Notes under the pieces: generated by a model | Told to the model about the DNA's origin: nothing | What the model saw: the letters and a program-made list of their open reading frames with translations, nothing else | The model's database searches: none | Translations under genes and position numbers: made by a program | Shown: piece by piece, positions 1-5,154 of the stretch | Numbering within the stretch: the stretch's first letter is position 1 | How the letters are laid out: each line of letters opens with the position of its first letter | Assembly: GCA_013824045.1 (NCBI GenBank) | Contig: PNND01000185.1 | Coordinates: forward strand, 1-5,203 | Direction: 5' to 3' | DNA length: 5,203 nucleotides | From: Rhodobacter sp. | GTDB taxonomy: Bacteria; Pseudomonadota; Alphaproteobacteria; Rhodobacterales; Rhodobacteraceae

Positions 1-102
1 AACACGCAATTCCTGTCACCGCGCCTGTATCTCAACACCGGCGCGACAGCCGCCGCCGTCGCCTACGACTGCGCGGGCCTCTATCTCGAAACCGATTACT
101 GA
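1..102 (+). CDS. C-terminal end of an unidentified phage protein (5'-truncated)
   Basis: Frame 1 is open from the window edge to a TGA at 100-102 and gives 33 residues ending in LYLETDY. The coding frame is supported by the reading direction, by the tight 10-nt gap to the next start, and by base composition like that of the following genes. The residues seen (a small Ala/Thr-rich stretch, then an aromatic, acidic end) do not identify a family. Its place just before a lysis cassette suggests a late structural or tail-associated protein, but this is inference from gene order only. The start lies outside the window. Confidence 0.5.
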   Translation, partial: NTQFLSPRLYLNTGATAAAVAYDCAGLYLETDY

Positions 103-112
103 AGGGACCATC

Positions 113-421
113 ATGACAGAACGCACCACCATCCTGCAGGAGGTCGGCCAGGCCTTCCGCGAAAACGGCCTGACCGCTGCCATCACCGCGCTGGTCGGCG
201 GCAGTCTAGCCATCGCCGCCACCGTCACCCGCAAGGCATTCACCAACGAGGCGATGCTGGAACGCCTCGACCGGGAACTGCACCTCGAGCGCGAAAGAAC
301 CGACAAGCAGCGCGCCGATGACCGCAAGGCCGATGCGGACCGGCTGGAACGCATCGAGACCGACATCCGCGCCATGCGCGATGCGACGTTCGAGGCCTTC
401 CAGCGCGGCCGCACCGACTGA
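113..421 (+). CDS. Small phage protein with one hydrophobic segment and a charged coiled coil
   Basis: This 102-residue protein starts at an ATG preceded by the ribosome-binding sequence GAAGGGA (101-107). Residues about 18-38 (GLTAAITALVGGSLAIAATVT) are moderately hydrophobic and could form one membrane segment. Residues about 45-100 are very rich in Glu, Arg, Asp and Lys with regularly spaced Leu/Ile, which predicts a long helical coiled coil. I do not recognise the family. A small membrane/coiled-coil protein directly before an endolysin fits an accessory lysis or holin-like protein, or a small structural protein. The segment is weaker than a typical holin membrane span, so holin is only a possibility. 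A hairpin terminator follows 37 nt after the stop. Confidence 0.7.
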   Translation: MTERTTILQEVGQAFRENGLTAAITALVGGSLAIAATVTRKAFTNEAMLERLDRELHLERERTDKQRADDRKADADRLERIETDIRAMRDATFEAFQRGRTD

Positions 422-457
422 AGCACTCCCACCACCACCACCACTGACCTGTCCCCC

Positions 458-479
458 ACCCGCCCTTGAGGCGGGTTTT
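458..479 (+). terminator. Short hairpin terminator between small gene and endolysin
   Basis: ACCCGCC (458-464) and GGCGGGT (470-476) form a perfect 7-bp GC-rich stem with a 5-nt loop (CTTGA), followed by a short T run (476-479). The layout is that of a factor-independent terminator, though the T tract is only four bases. It sits in the 76-nt gap between the small membrane gene and the endolysin. It could therefore attenuate, not stop, transcription into the lysis genes, since no obvious promoter is seen between it and the next start at 498. Confidence 0.6.
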
Positions 480-497
480 GCATTTCTGGAGACCATC

Positions 498-1172
498 ATG
501 CCGACCACGACCTATGCCCATTTCCGTGACGTGCCAGAAGCTGCCTGGCGCTGGCCCAGCTTTTCTCCGGCCGAGATTGCCTGCCGAGGCACCGGCGCGA
601 TCAAGATCAACACCGAGGCCATGGACAAGCTGCAATCCCTGCGCAACCGCCTCGGCAAACCGCTGATCGTCCGCTCCGCCTATCGCAGCCCCAGCCACAA
701 CCGCGCCGTCGGTGGTGCCCCGGCCTCCAAGCACATGCTGGGCACGGCTTTCGACATCGCCATGTCCAACCATGATCCGGCCACCTTTGCCGAAGCCGCC
801 CGCGCCGTCGGCTTTCTCGGCTTCGGCACCTATCCGCGCTCGGGCTTCATGCACATCGACCTCGGGCCCGCTCGGTCCTGGGGTGAACCCTTTGCTCCCC
901 GCGCCACGCCTTTCGTGCCGGAAATCCCGCCCGCCCGAGAGGTGTTGGCCGACAGCCGCACCCTGAAAGGTGGCGGAGCGGCAGGCATCGCGACCGTCGG
1001 TGCCGCCGGTATCGAAGTCGCGCAAGTAGTCCTGGCGGAAACGCAATCCGCCATCCTGCCCCTGGTGCCTTATCTCGACACCCTGCGCTGGGTCTTCATC
1101 GTCGTGGCGCTGATCGGCATCGCTGTCGCAATTCACGCCCGGATCGACGACTGGAAACGGGGCAAGCGCTGA
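498..1172 (+). CDS. Endolysin, M15-family peptidase domain with C-terminal membrane segments
   Basis: This 224-residue protein is a predicted zinc peptidase that cuts peptidoglycan peptide cross-bridges at lysis. Residues about 12-125 carry the M15 (M15_3-like) pattern. SKHMLGTAFD (77-86) is the SxHxxGxAxD zinc motif with ligands His79 and Asp86. FMHIDLG (117-123) gives the third ligand, His119. SAYRS (60-64) lies in the usual conserved Arg region. The C-terminal part has a Gly/Ala-rich hydrophobic stretch (about 158-180) and a clear membrane segment (about 198-213, VVALIGIAVAI region) ending in the basic tail DDWKRGKR. The frame stays open upstream to 318, but ATG 498 is chosen. It has TGGAG at 487-491, begins the conserved domain at the right distance, and avoids overlapping the previous gene. 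The stop overlaps the next start (TGATG). The membrane tail may act as a fused holin-like or anchoring part, which is inference. Confidence 0.9.
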   Translation: MPTTTYAHFRDVPEAAWRWPSFSPAEIACRGTGAIKINTEAMDKLQSLRNRLGKPLIVRSAYRSPSHNRAVGGAPASKHMLGTAFDIAMSNHDPATFAEAARAVGFLGFGTYPRSGFMHIDLGPARSWGEPFAPRATPFVPEIPPAREVLADSRTLKGGGAAGIATVGAAGIEVAQVVLAETQSAILPLVPYLDTLRWVFIVVALIGIAVAIHARIDDWKRGKR

Positions 1173-1423
1173 TGGGTTGGATCACCGGCCTCCTCGGCAG
1201 CGGCCCGGCGCGCAAAGCGCTGGGCCTGTTGCTGGCCGCCGTCACCATTGCTCTATTCCTGCTGAACCTCCGTCGCGCTGGTGAACGTGCCGGTAGGTTG
1301 GCGGAACGCCTTTCAACATCGGAGATATCCCATGAAATCCAACGCCAGATGCTGGACGCTGCCAGCCGCCGCCCTGCTGATCGTGATGCTCTTGCTGACC
1401 GGCTGCGCGACGGGCAGTTCTGA
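1172..1423 (+). CDS. Candidate inner-membrane spanin (Rz-like)
   Basis: This 83-residue protein starts at the ATG overlapping the endolysin stop by one base (TGATG), which suggests translational coupling. Residues about 16-33 (ALGLLLAAVTIALFLLNL) form one strong N-terminal membrane segment after a short basic stretch. The remaining 50 residues are charged and predicted helical (RRAGERAGRLAERLSTSEI region), as in the periplasmic part of an i-spanin. Its last 92 nt overlap, in another frame, the start of a small lipoprotein gene. That is the classic overlapping arrangement of Rz and Rz1, whose products join inner and outer membranes for the last step of lysis. It is shorter than the well-studied Rz proteins (about 150 residues). 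Sequence alone does not prove the family; the call rests on topology, gene order and overlap. Confidence 0.7.
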   Translation: MGWITGLLGSGPARKALGLLLAAVTIALFLLNLRRAGERAGRLAERLSTSEISHEIQRQMLDAASRRPADRDALADRLRDGQF

Positions 1424-1577
1424 TACCCGCGCGCAATGTCCGCCCGTAGTCGAGTACACCGCCGCCGATCAGGCCCGCGCGGCCAGCGAGGTCAAGGCGC
1501 TGCCGGAGACCGCCGTCATCGTCCACATGCTCAGCGACTACGCCGTGCTGCGCGACCAGGCGCGGGCGTGTCGGTGA
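1332..1577 (+). CDS. Candidate outer-membrane spanin lipoprotein (Rz1-like)
   Basis: This 81-residue lipoprotein starts at ATG 1332, with GGAG at 1321-1324 as its ribosome-binding site. The frame remains open upstream to an ATG at 1281, but only the 1332 start gives a proper signal peptide. That peptide has a basic start (MKSNAR), a hydrophobic core (about 10-22) and the lipobox LTGC with the lipidated Cys at residue 25. The mature part is about 57 residues and carries a second Cys in QCPP and only a short proline pair, so it lacks the strong proline richness of lambda Rz1. The gene begins inside the Rz-like gene in a different frame and extends 154 nt beyond it, the overlapped form of a two-component spanin. 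Any other small phage lipoprotein is the alternative. Confidence 0.75.
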   Translation: MKSNARCWTLPAAALLIVMLLLTGCATGSSDTRAQCPPVVEYTAADQARAASEVKALPETAVIVHMLSDYAVLRDQARACR

Positions 1578-1604
1578 TGCATCAGCGGGACATGCGCCGG
1601 TGCC

Positions 1605-1633
1605 TTGACTTTGGCCTCGAATCGACCTCCTGT
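1605..1633 (+). promoter_or_regulatory. Possible promoter of the thiamine operon
   Basis: TTGACT (1605-1610) is a good -35 element. With a 17-nt spacer the -10 would be TCCTGT (1628-1633), which is a poor match, as is common in GC-rich alphaproteobacteria. Transcription would then begin near 1640, almost exactly where the TPP aptamer begins (1638). The position supports the call more than the -10 sequence does. It would give the thiamine genes expression independent of the phage late transcript. Confidence 0.4.
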
Positions 1634-1637
1634 GCGC

Positions 1638-1720
1638 CTGCGACAGGGGCGTCCGGGGATCCGGGCTGAGAAGCACCCTTTGAACCTGAACCAGATCATG
1701 CTGGCGTAGGGAGTCTGCGG
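1638..1720 (+). ncRNA. TPP riboswitch (THI element)
   Basis: All conserved parts of the thiamine pyrophosphate aptamer are visible in order. GGGGCGTCC starts at 1646. A P3 hairpin is formed by CCGG (1653-1656) and CCGG (1661-1664). CTGAGA follows at 1666-1671. ACCC...AACCTGA (1675-1689) comes next. A P5 stem is formed by CCAG (1691-1694) and CTGG (1701-1704), and the hallmark GGCGTAGGGA ends at 1712. P1 closes through CTGCGAC (1638-1644) with GTC-T-GCGG (1713-1720), allowing one bulge and one wobble. TPP binding represses thiamine genes in bacteria, and the next gene is thiM, a standard target. Confidence 0.95.
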
Positions 1721-1787
1721 TGGGTGCCTCCTTCGGCCTTTGATGGCCATCCGGTGCCCGCCACTGGCCCTTTGCGTGCAGCGGGGG
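1719..1787 (+). promoter_or_regulatory. Candidate translational expression platform of the TPP riboswitch
   Basis: Two competing pairings can be drawn by eye. In one, 1719-1728 (GGTGGGTGCC) pairs with 1753-1762 (GGTGCCCGCC) in a 10-bp helix with three G-U pairs. This takes the last two bases of P1 and leaves the thiM ribosome-binding site free. In the other, CCCGC (1757-1761) pairs with GCGGG (1781-1785), which covers the G-rich ribosome-binding site just before ATG 1794. Stable P1, meaning bound TPP, should favour the second. No stem followed by a T run is seen here, so control at translation is more likely than termination. This is a model from hand pairing, not from energy calculation. Confidence 0.35.
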
Positions 1788-1793
1788 ACCAAT

Positions 1794-2582
1794 ATGGAAG
1801 ACGCCGGAACCTACCTTGGCACAATGCGGACGACTGCTCCGCTTGTGCATAGCATTACCAACTATGTGGCCATGAACATCGCGGCGAATGTGCTGCTGGC
1901 TGCGGGGGCATCGCCCGCCATGGTGCATGCCCGCGAAGAGGTGGAGGAGTTTGCGGGCCTTGCCAACGCGCTAAGTGTGAACATCGGCACGCTGGATACG
2001 CCTTGGGCCGAGGCGATGGAGATGGCCGCAAAGGTGATGTCGGCTGCGCGCATGCCTTGGGTGCTGGATCCGGTTGGTGTGGGGGCCACGCAGTTTCGCC
2101 GGGATGTCTGCGCGCGGCTGATGGCGCTGCGGCCAACGGTCATTCGCGGCAACGCGTCCGAGATTCTTGCACTGGCTGGGCTGGGCGGCGCGGGGCGCGG
2201 GGCAGACAGCACCGATCCGGTGACGGCGGCCGAGGCCAGCGCGCGCGACCTTGCCTTGCGCTGCGGGGCGGTGGTCGCAGTATCCGGCCCTGTGGACTAT
2301 ATCACCGATGGTGTGCAGGCGTTCCGTGTGGCCAATGGCGATTCACTGATGCCGCGTGTCACGGCCTTGGGCTGTTCGCTGAACGGGGTGATCGCCGCGT
2401 TTCTGGTGGGCCAACCCGCCCTGCCCGCTACCGTTGCGGCGCTGGCCTACTACGGGCTGTCCGGGGAGCGGGCTGCGCAAAAAGCCAAAGGCCCCGGCAG
2501 TTTTCAGGTGGCGTTTCTGGACGCGCTTTACACCCTGTCTCCGCAGGAGGTGACCGCAGGCGCACGGGTCGTCCGCGCATGA
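1794..2582 (+). CDS. thiM: Hydroxyethylthiazole kinase ThiM
   Basis: This 262-residue enzyme phosphorylates 4-methyl-5-(2-hydroxyethyl)thiazole with ATP, the thiazole branch of thiamine salvage in the cytoplasm. Family landmarks run in order: PLVHSITNYV (16-25), GASPAMV (38-44), NIGTL (63-67), LDPVGVGAT (91-99), RGNASEI (118-124), the Cys loop with Cys194, and GPGSF (233-237). Length matches the family (about 262). An in-frame ATG at 1740 would add 18 residues. ATG 1794 is preferred because the G-rich site at 1783-1787 precedes it and the longer N-terminus would lie in the riboswitch platform. The Cys loop reads ALGCSL where many homologues have GTGC or GAGC. It is the first gene of the operon, controlled by the TPP riboswitch, and its TGA overlaps the thiE start. 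Confidence 0.95.
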   Translation: MEDAGTYLGTMRTTAPLVHSITNYVAMNIAANVLLAAGASPAMVHAREEVEEFAGLANALSVNIGTLDTPWAEAMEMAAKVMSAARMPWVLDPVGVGATQFRRDVCARLMALRPTVIRGNASEILALAGLGGAGRGADSTDPVTAAEASARDLALRCGAVVAVSGPVDYITDGVQAFRVANGDSLMPRVTALGCSLNGVIAAFLVGQPALPATVAALAYYGLSGERAAQKAKGPGSFQVAFLDALYTLSPQEVTAGARVVRA

Positions 2583-3190
2583 TGGGGCCGATTTATGTGA
2601 TCACTGACCCCGATGCAGACCTTTGCGTTGCCGAACAGGCGCGCGCGGCGGCGCGGGGAGGGGCCGTATGGGTGCAACTGCGCGACAAGACCGCACCCGA
2701 CTATGATCTGGCCGCTCTGGTGCGTCTGCTGCTCCCGGAAATGGCCGGACTGGGCGCGTTGCTGATCGTAAATGACCGTGTCGAGGTTGCGCTGGCGACC
2801 GGTGCCGATGGGTTGCACATCGGGCAGGGCGATGGCGATGTCGCGGCAATCCGCCAGCGAATGCCCCCCGGCATGATACTCGGCCTGTCCATCGAGACGG
2901 TGGCGCAAACGCGCCTGATCCCGCCGGGGGTCGATTACATTGGCGCAGGCCCGGTGCGCGCCACGCCAACCAAGCCCGACCATGCTGCCCCCATCGGCTT
3001 TGACGGGCTGGCGCAGATCGTGGTGGCCACTGCCCTACCCACCTATGCCATCGGCGGCCTGAAGCCCGGGGATGCAGGCGCGGTGCGCGCCACTGGGGCC
3101 GTCGGCATGGCCGTGGTAAGCGCCGTGACCCGCGCGCCCGACCCCGAGGCCGCAACCCGCGCCCTGCTGGCAGAATGGTGGGCGGCATGA
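2579..3190 (+). CDS. thiE: Thiamine phosphate synthase ThiE
   Basis: This 203-residue TIM-barrel enzyme joins HMP pyrophosphate and thiazole phosphate to make thiamine phosphate. Visible motifs are YVITD (6-10), VQLRDK (32-37), IVNDRVEVA (63-71) with the Mg-binding Asp66, GLHIGQGD (78-85), GLSIET (102-107), YIGAGPVRATPTK (120-132) in the flexible loop that closes over the substrate, and YAIGGL (156-161). Length is typical (about 205-215). Two ATGs lie in tandem (2579 and 2582). The first gives the ATGA overlap with the thiM stop and is chosen; the second would change only one residue. No strong ribosome-binding site precedes it, so coupling to thiM translation is likely. The frame is open far upstream to 2003, but that part is a shadow of thiM. 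Confidence 0.95.
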   Translation: MMGPIYVITDPDADLCVAEQARAAARGGAVWVQLRDKTAPDYDLAALVRLLLPEMAGLGALLIVNDRVEVALATGADGLHIGQGDGDVAAIRQRMPPGMILGLSIETVAQTRLIPPGVDYIGAGPVRATPTKPDHAAPIGFDGLAQIVVATALPTYAIGGLKPGDAGAVRATGAVGMAVVSAVTRAPDPEAATRALLAEWWAA

Positions 3191-3993
3191 TCCCCAACAT
3201 CTTGTCAATTGCAGGCTCTGATCCGTCAGGCGGCGCAGGCGTTCAGGCCGATATCAAGGCCATCTCGGCCAATGGCGGCTATGCCATGGCGGCGATCACC
3301 GCGCTGACGGCGCAGAACACCCAAGGTGTGTTCGGCGTGGAAATGATCCCGCCGGATTTCGTGGCGGCACAGATCACGGCAATCCGCGCCGATATCCGTG
3401 TGGACGCAGTCAAGATCGGGATGCTGGGTGGCGAGGCAATCATCCGGACGGTTGCTGACGCGCTATCCGGTCTAACAGCTCCCATCGTGCTGGACCCGGT
3501 GATGGTCGCAAAAAGCGGGGACCGCCTGTTGCAGGCATCTGCAGTTGCCGCCTTGCGGGCAGTTCTGGCGATGGCAACCGTCATCACCCCAAACCTGCCC
3601 GAAGCCGCCGATCTGCTGGGCGTGCCCGAGGCTTTGAGCCGCGCTGAAATGCAGGCGCAAGCCCACGCTCTGTTGGCATTGGGCGCACAGGCGGTGATGC
3701 TGAAAGGCGGCCATCTGCCAGGGGATGATTGCCCCGATCTGCTGGCCAGCGCGGCAGGCGAGATTTGGCTGCCCGGCCCGCGCCATGCAACCCGCAAGAC
3801 ACACGGCACCGGCTGCACACTTTCCTCTGCAATGGCCACCTTTTTGGGCCATGGCCTTTCCCTGCCCGAAGCAGCGACGTGCGCCAAGGCCTATGTCGCC
3901 CGCGCCATCGCCACCGCCGATGCTCTGACGGTCGGTATGGGCCACGGCCCCACCCACCACTTTCACGACCTGTTCGAAGGAAACAGCCCATGA
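3187..3993 (+). CDS. thiD: Hydroxymethylpyrimidine/phosphomethylpyrimidine kinase ThiD
   Basis: This 268-residue ribokinase-fold enzyme phosphorylates HMP twice to give the pyrophosphate used by ThiE. Motifs seen are ILSIAGSDPSGGAGVQADIKA (5-25), TAQNTQGV (41-48), VKIGML (75-80), VLDPVMVAKSGDRLL (101-115), TPNLPEA (134-140), MLKGGH (171-176) and the anion-hole/catalytic loop THGTGCTLSSA (205-215) with Cys210. Length equals the usual ThiD (about 266). ATG 3187 overlaps the thiE stop as ATGA and begins the conserved N-terminus. An in-frame ATG at 3175 would add only MVGG. With ThiM and ThiE it completes salvage from precursor alcohols to thiamine phosphate. The next gene starts inside its stop codon. 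Confidence 0.95.
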   Translation: MIPNILSIAGSDPSGGAGVQADIKAISANGGYAMAAITALTAQNTQGVFGVEMIPPDFVAAQITAIRADIRVDAVKIGMLGGEAIIRTVADALSGLTAPIVLDPVMVAKSGDRLLQASAVAALRAVLAMATVITPNLPEAADLLGVPEALSRAEMQAQAHALLALGAQAVMLKGGHLPGDDCPDLLASAAGEIWLPGPRHATRKTHGTGCTLSSAMATFLGHGLSLPEAATCAKAYVARAIATADALTVGMGHGPTHHFHDLFEGNSP

Positions 3994-4753
3994 CACGCCC
4001 CATCTCTGATCTCACCGTTCTTGTCACCGGCGCTGGTCGCGGCCTTGGCGCCGTTATCGCCCGATCGTTCCACCGTGAAGGCGCAAGGGTCGCCATCAAC
4101 TACCGCAACAGCCAAGCTGCGGCCGAGGCGCTGGCCACTGAACTTGGCCCGCGTGCCGCCGCGTTTCGCGCTGATGTGACTGACCCCGCGCAGGTGGCGG
4201 CAATGGTCGATCAGATCACGGATCACTTTGGTGCCCCGGATGTGCTGGTCCACAACGCCTTGGCAGATTTCGCCTTTAACGGCGATGCCAGAACACATCT
4301 TGACCGGCTGCGTTGGGCGGATATCGCGCGGCAGACCGAAACGGCGGTCGGTGGCACACTGAACTGCCTTACCGCGATGCAGGCCCACTGGGCGGCACAG
4401 AGCTTTGGCAGGGTCATCACGATCGGCACAAACCTGATGCAAAACCCCGTCGTGCCCTATCACGACTACACCGCAGCAAAGGGAGCGCTGCTGGCCTTTA
4501 CGCGCACGGCAGCCAAGGAATTGGGGCCGATGGGCATCACGGTCAACATGGTATCGGGTGGGCTGTACGCACGACCGATGCCAGTGCTGCCACGCCGGAT
4601 ACGGTGTTCGACGTCATCGCATCCCAAACCCCGCTGGGCCGGGTGACAACACCGGAAGACATGGCCGATGCGGTGCTGTTCTTTGCGTCGCCCTGGGCGC
4701 GGGCAGTAACGGGGCAGAACCTGATCGTCGATGGTGGCCTTGTGTTCGGGTAA
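3990..4753 (+). pseudogene. Short-chain dehydrogenase/reductase, frameshifted
   Basis: The gene starts with an ATGA overlap with thiD and a good ribosome-binding site (GAAGGA, 3976-3981). It encodes an SDR-family NAD(P)-dependent oxidoreductase resembling 3-oxoacyl-ACP reductases. TGAGRGLG (13-20) is the Rossmann glycine motif, HNA (88-90) replaces the usual NNAG, and YTAAK (160-164) is the catalytic YxxxK. The position 13 residues before Tyr160, normally Ser, is Thr147. The reading frame is lost after codon 192 (CTG, 4563-4565) and would stop at 4646. The normal family C-terminus, with PLGRVTTPEDMADAVLFFAS and GQNLIVDGG, continues in another frame from 4568 to the TAA at 4751-4753. The span is 764 nt, one base short of 255 codons, so a single-base deletion at about 4563-4567 explains it. 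A sequencing error is the alternative. The substrate is unknown. Confidence 0.85.
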
Positions 4754-4763
4754 GAGATCGCCC

Positions 4764-4796
4764 CAGGGTTCCAGCGCCACTGACGCTGGAACCCTG
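4764..4796 (+). terminator. Strong hairpin ending the thiamine operon
   Basis: Bases 4764-4776 (CAGGGTTCCAGCG) pair perfectly with 4784-4796 in a 13-bp stem with a 7-nt loop (CCACTGA), 10 nt after the SDR stop. No T run follows, so it may act as an mRNA 3'-end stabiliser or a weak terminator instead of a classical factor-independent terminator. Its place directly after the last gene of the operon supports an end-of-transcript role. Confidence 0.65.
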
Positions 4797-4844
4797 CGAT
4801 CACCAAAATTCGACGCGACCAGTGAGCGTGCGCGCTCCCCCAAA

Positions 4845-4874
4845 CGCAAAAAGCCCCCGCTTCTCAGGGGGGCT
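4845..4874 (-). terminator. Minus-strand terminator beyond the tRNA core
   Basis: Read on the - strand, AGCCCCC (4874-4868) and GGGGGCT (4858-4852) form a 7-bp GC stem with a 9-nt loop, followed by TTTTTGCG (4852-4845). This is a standard factor-independent terminator for leftward transcription. No gene on the - strand lies in the window, but the tRNA-fMet fragment points toward it from 94 nt away. It would end the transcript of the tRNA gene rebuilt after phage integration and keep that transcription out of the thiamine operon. Read on the + strand it has only a T-poor tail. Confidence 0.7.
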
Positions 4875-4882
4875 CGTCAAAC

Positions 4883-4902
4883 GTTGAGGTGGCGTTGAGG
4901 TA
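4883..4902 (+). repeat. Arm-type integrase site pair, left arm
   Basis: GTTGAGGT occurs at 4883-4890 and again at 4894-4901, exactly 11 bp apart and separated by GGC. The 20-bp unit is repeated in the right arm at 5155-5174 with 18 of 20 bases identical. Spacing of about one helical turn places both boxes on the same DNA face, as for adjacent arm sites bound by the N-terminal domain of an integrase. Confidence 0.75.
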
Positions 4903-4940
4903 AAACAGCGGGCACTATACACAAGTGTTTTTGTCGGAAT

Positions 4941-4955
4941 CCAAGTCTTTGATAA
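4941..4955 (-). promoter_or_regulatory. IHF binding site, left arm
   Basis: On the - strand the bases read TATCAAAGACTTG, an exact match to the IHF consensus WATCAANNNNTTR. The site lies 12 bp from the tRNA core, between core and arm sites, where a DNA bend would let the integrase bridge them. The same 15-bp block is found in the right arm with one difference. Confidence 0.7.
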
Positions 4956-4967
4956 CACTGGAAGATT

Positions 4968-5014
4968 TGGTTGCGGGGACAGGATTTGAACCTGTGACCT
5001 TCAGGTTATGAGCC
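4968..5014 (-). other. 3' fragment of tRNA-fMet (attachment core), not a complete gene
   Basis: On the - strand this 47-nt segment contains the last two bases of the 5' anticodon stem, the loop CTCATAA with anticodon CAT (5010-5008), the 3' anticodon stem CCTGA, a variable loop, the T arm ACAGG-TTCAAAT-CCTGT, the acceptor strand CCCCGCA, the discriminator A and an encoded CCA (4970-4968). A72-A73 at the acceptor end fits an initiator tRNA, which has an unpaired 1-72 position. Upstream of GG the sequence no longer follows a tRNA: there is no D arm and no 5' acceptor strand. Such fragments are what phages carry to restore the tRNA they integrate into. The strand exchange probably falls in the anticodon loop. 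Confidence 0.85.
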
Positions 5015-5061
5015 AAAACCCCAGCGATTCCAATAGCTTAGACATTTCAACGACTTACGCG

Positions 5062-5076
5062 CCAAGCCTTTGATAA
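5062..5076 (-). promoter_or_regulatory. IHF binding site, right arm
   Basis: On the - strand the bases read TATCAAAGGCTTG, an exact match to WATCAANNNNTTR. It is a 14-of-15 direct repeat of the left-arm site at 4941-4955 and lies 47 bp from the core. The unequal distance from the core on the two sides is common in phage attachment sites. Confidence 0.7.
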
Positions 5077-5154
5077 GGCACGATTTCGACCCTTGCAGCC
5101 ACCAGCATTCGCCCGGATTGACCTGCAAAACCGGCGCGAAACGCGCAGTCGCAG

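Noticed and set aside
424..447. CAC-TCC-(CAC)5-TGA, looking like a His-tag and stop from an expression vector
   Set aside because: It is out of frame with the upstream gene (which already stops at 421), has no flanking vector sequence, and is best explained as a CCA trinucleotide run.
240..1136. Long open frame of 298 codons on the - strand
   Set aside because: It lies opposite the endolysin and small membrane gene, has no domain-like sequence, and is typical antisense openness in GC-rich coding DNA.
1577..1669. Small frame of 30 residues starting with a TGATG overlap at the lipoprotein stop
   Set aside because: It has no ribosome-binding site, no recognisable features, and ends inside the conserved TPP aptamer, whose sequence is explained by RNA structure.
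2003..2578. Upstream extension of the thiE frame, which would give a 395-residue protein
   Set aside because: The extension overlaps thiM in another frame and has no family resemblance; the ThiE fold begins at MMGPIYVITD.
4824..4837. GAGCG/CGCTC mini-hairpin between the two terminators
   Set aside because: A 5-bp stem in GC-rich DNA with no U run or other context is expected by chance.
4968..5060. A complete tRNA-Met gene
   Set aside because: No D arm or 5' acceptor strand follows beyond 5014 and the 5' anticodon stem pairs only partly, so this is a 3' fragment.
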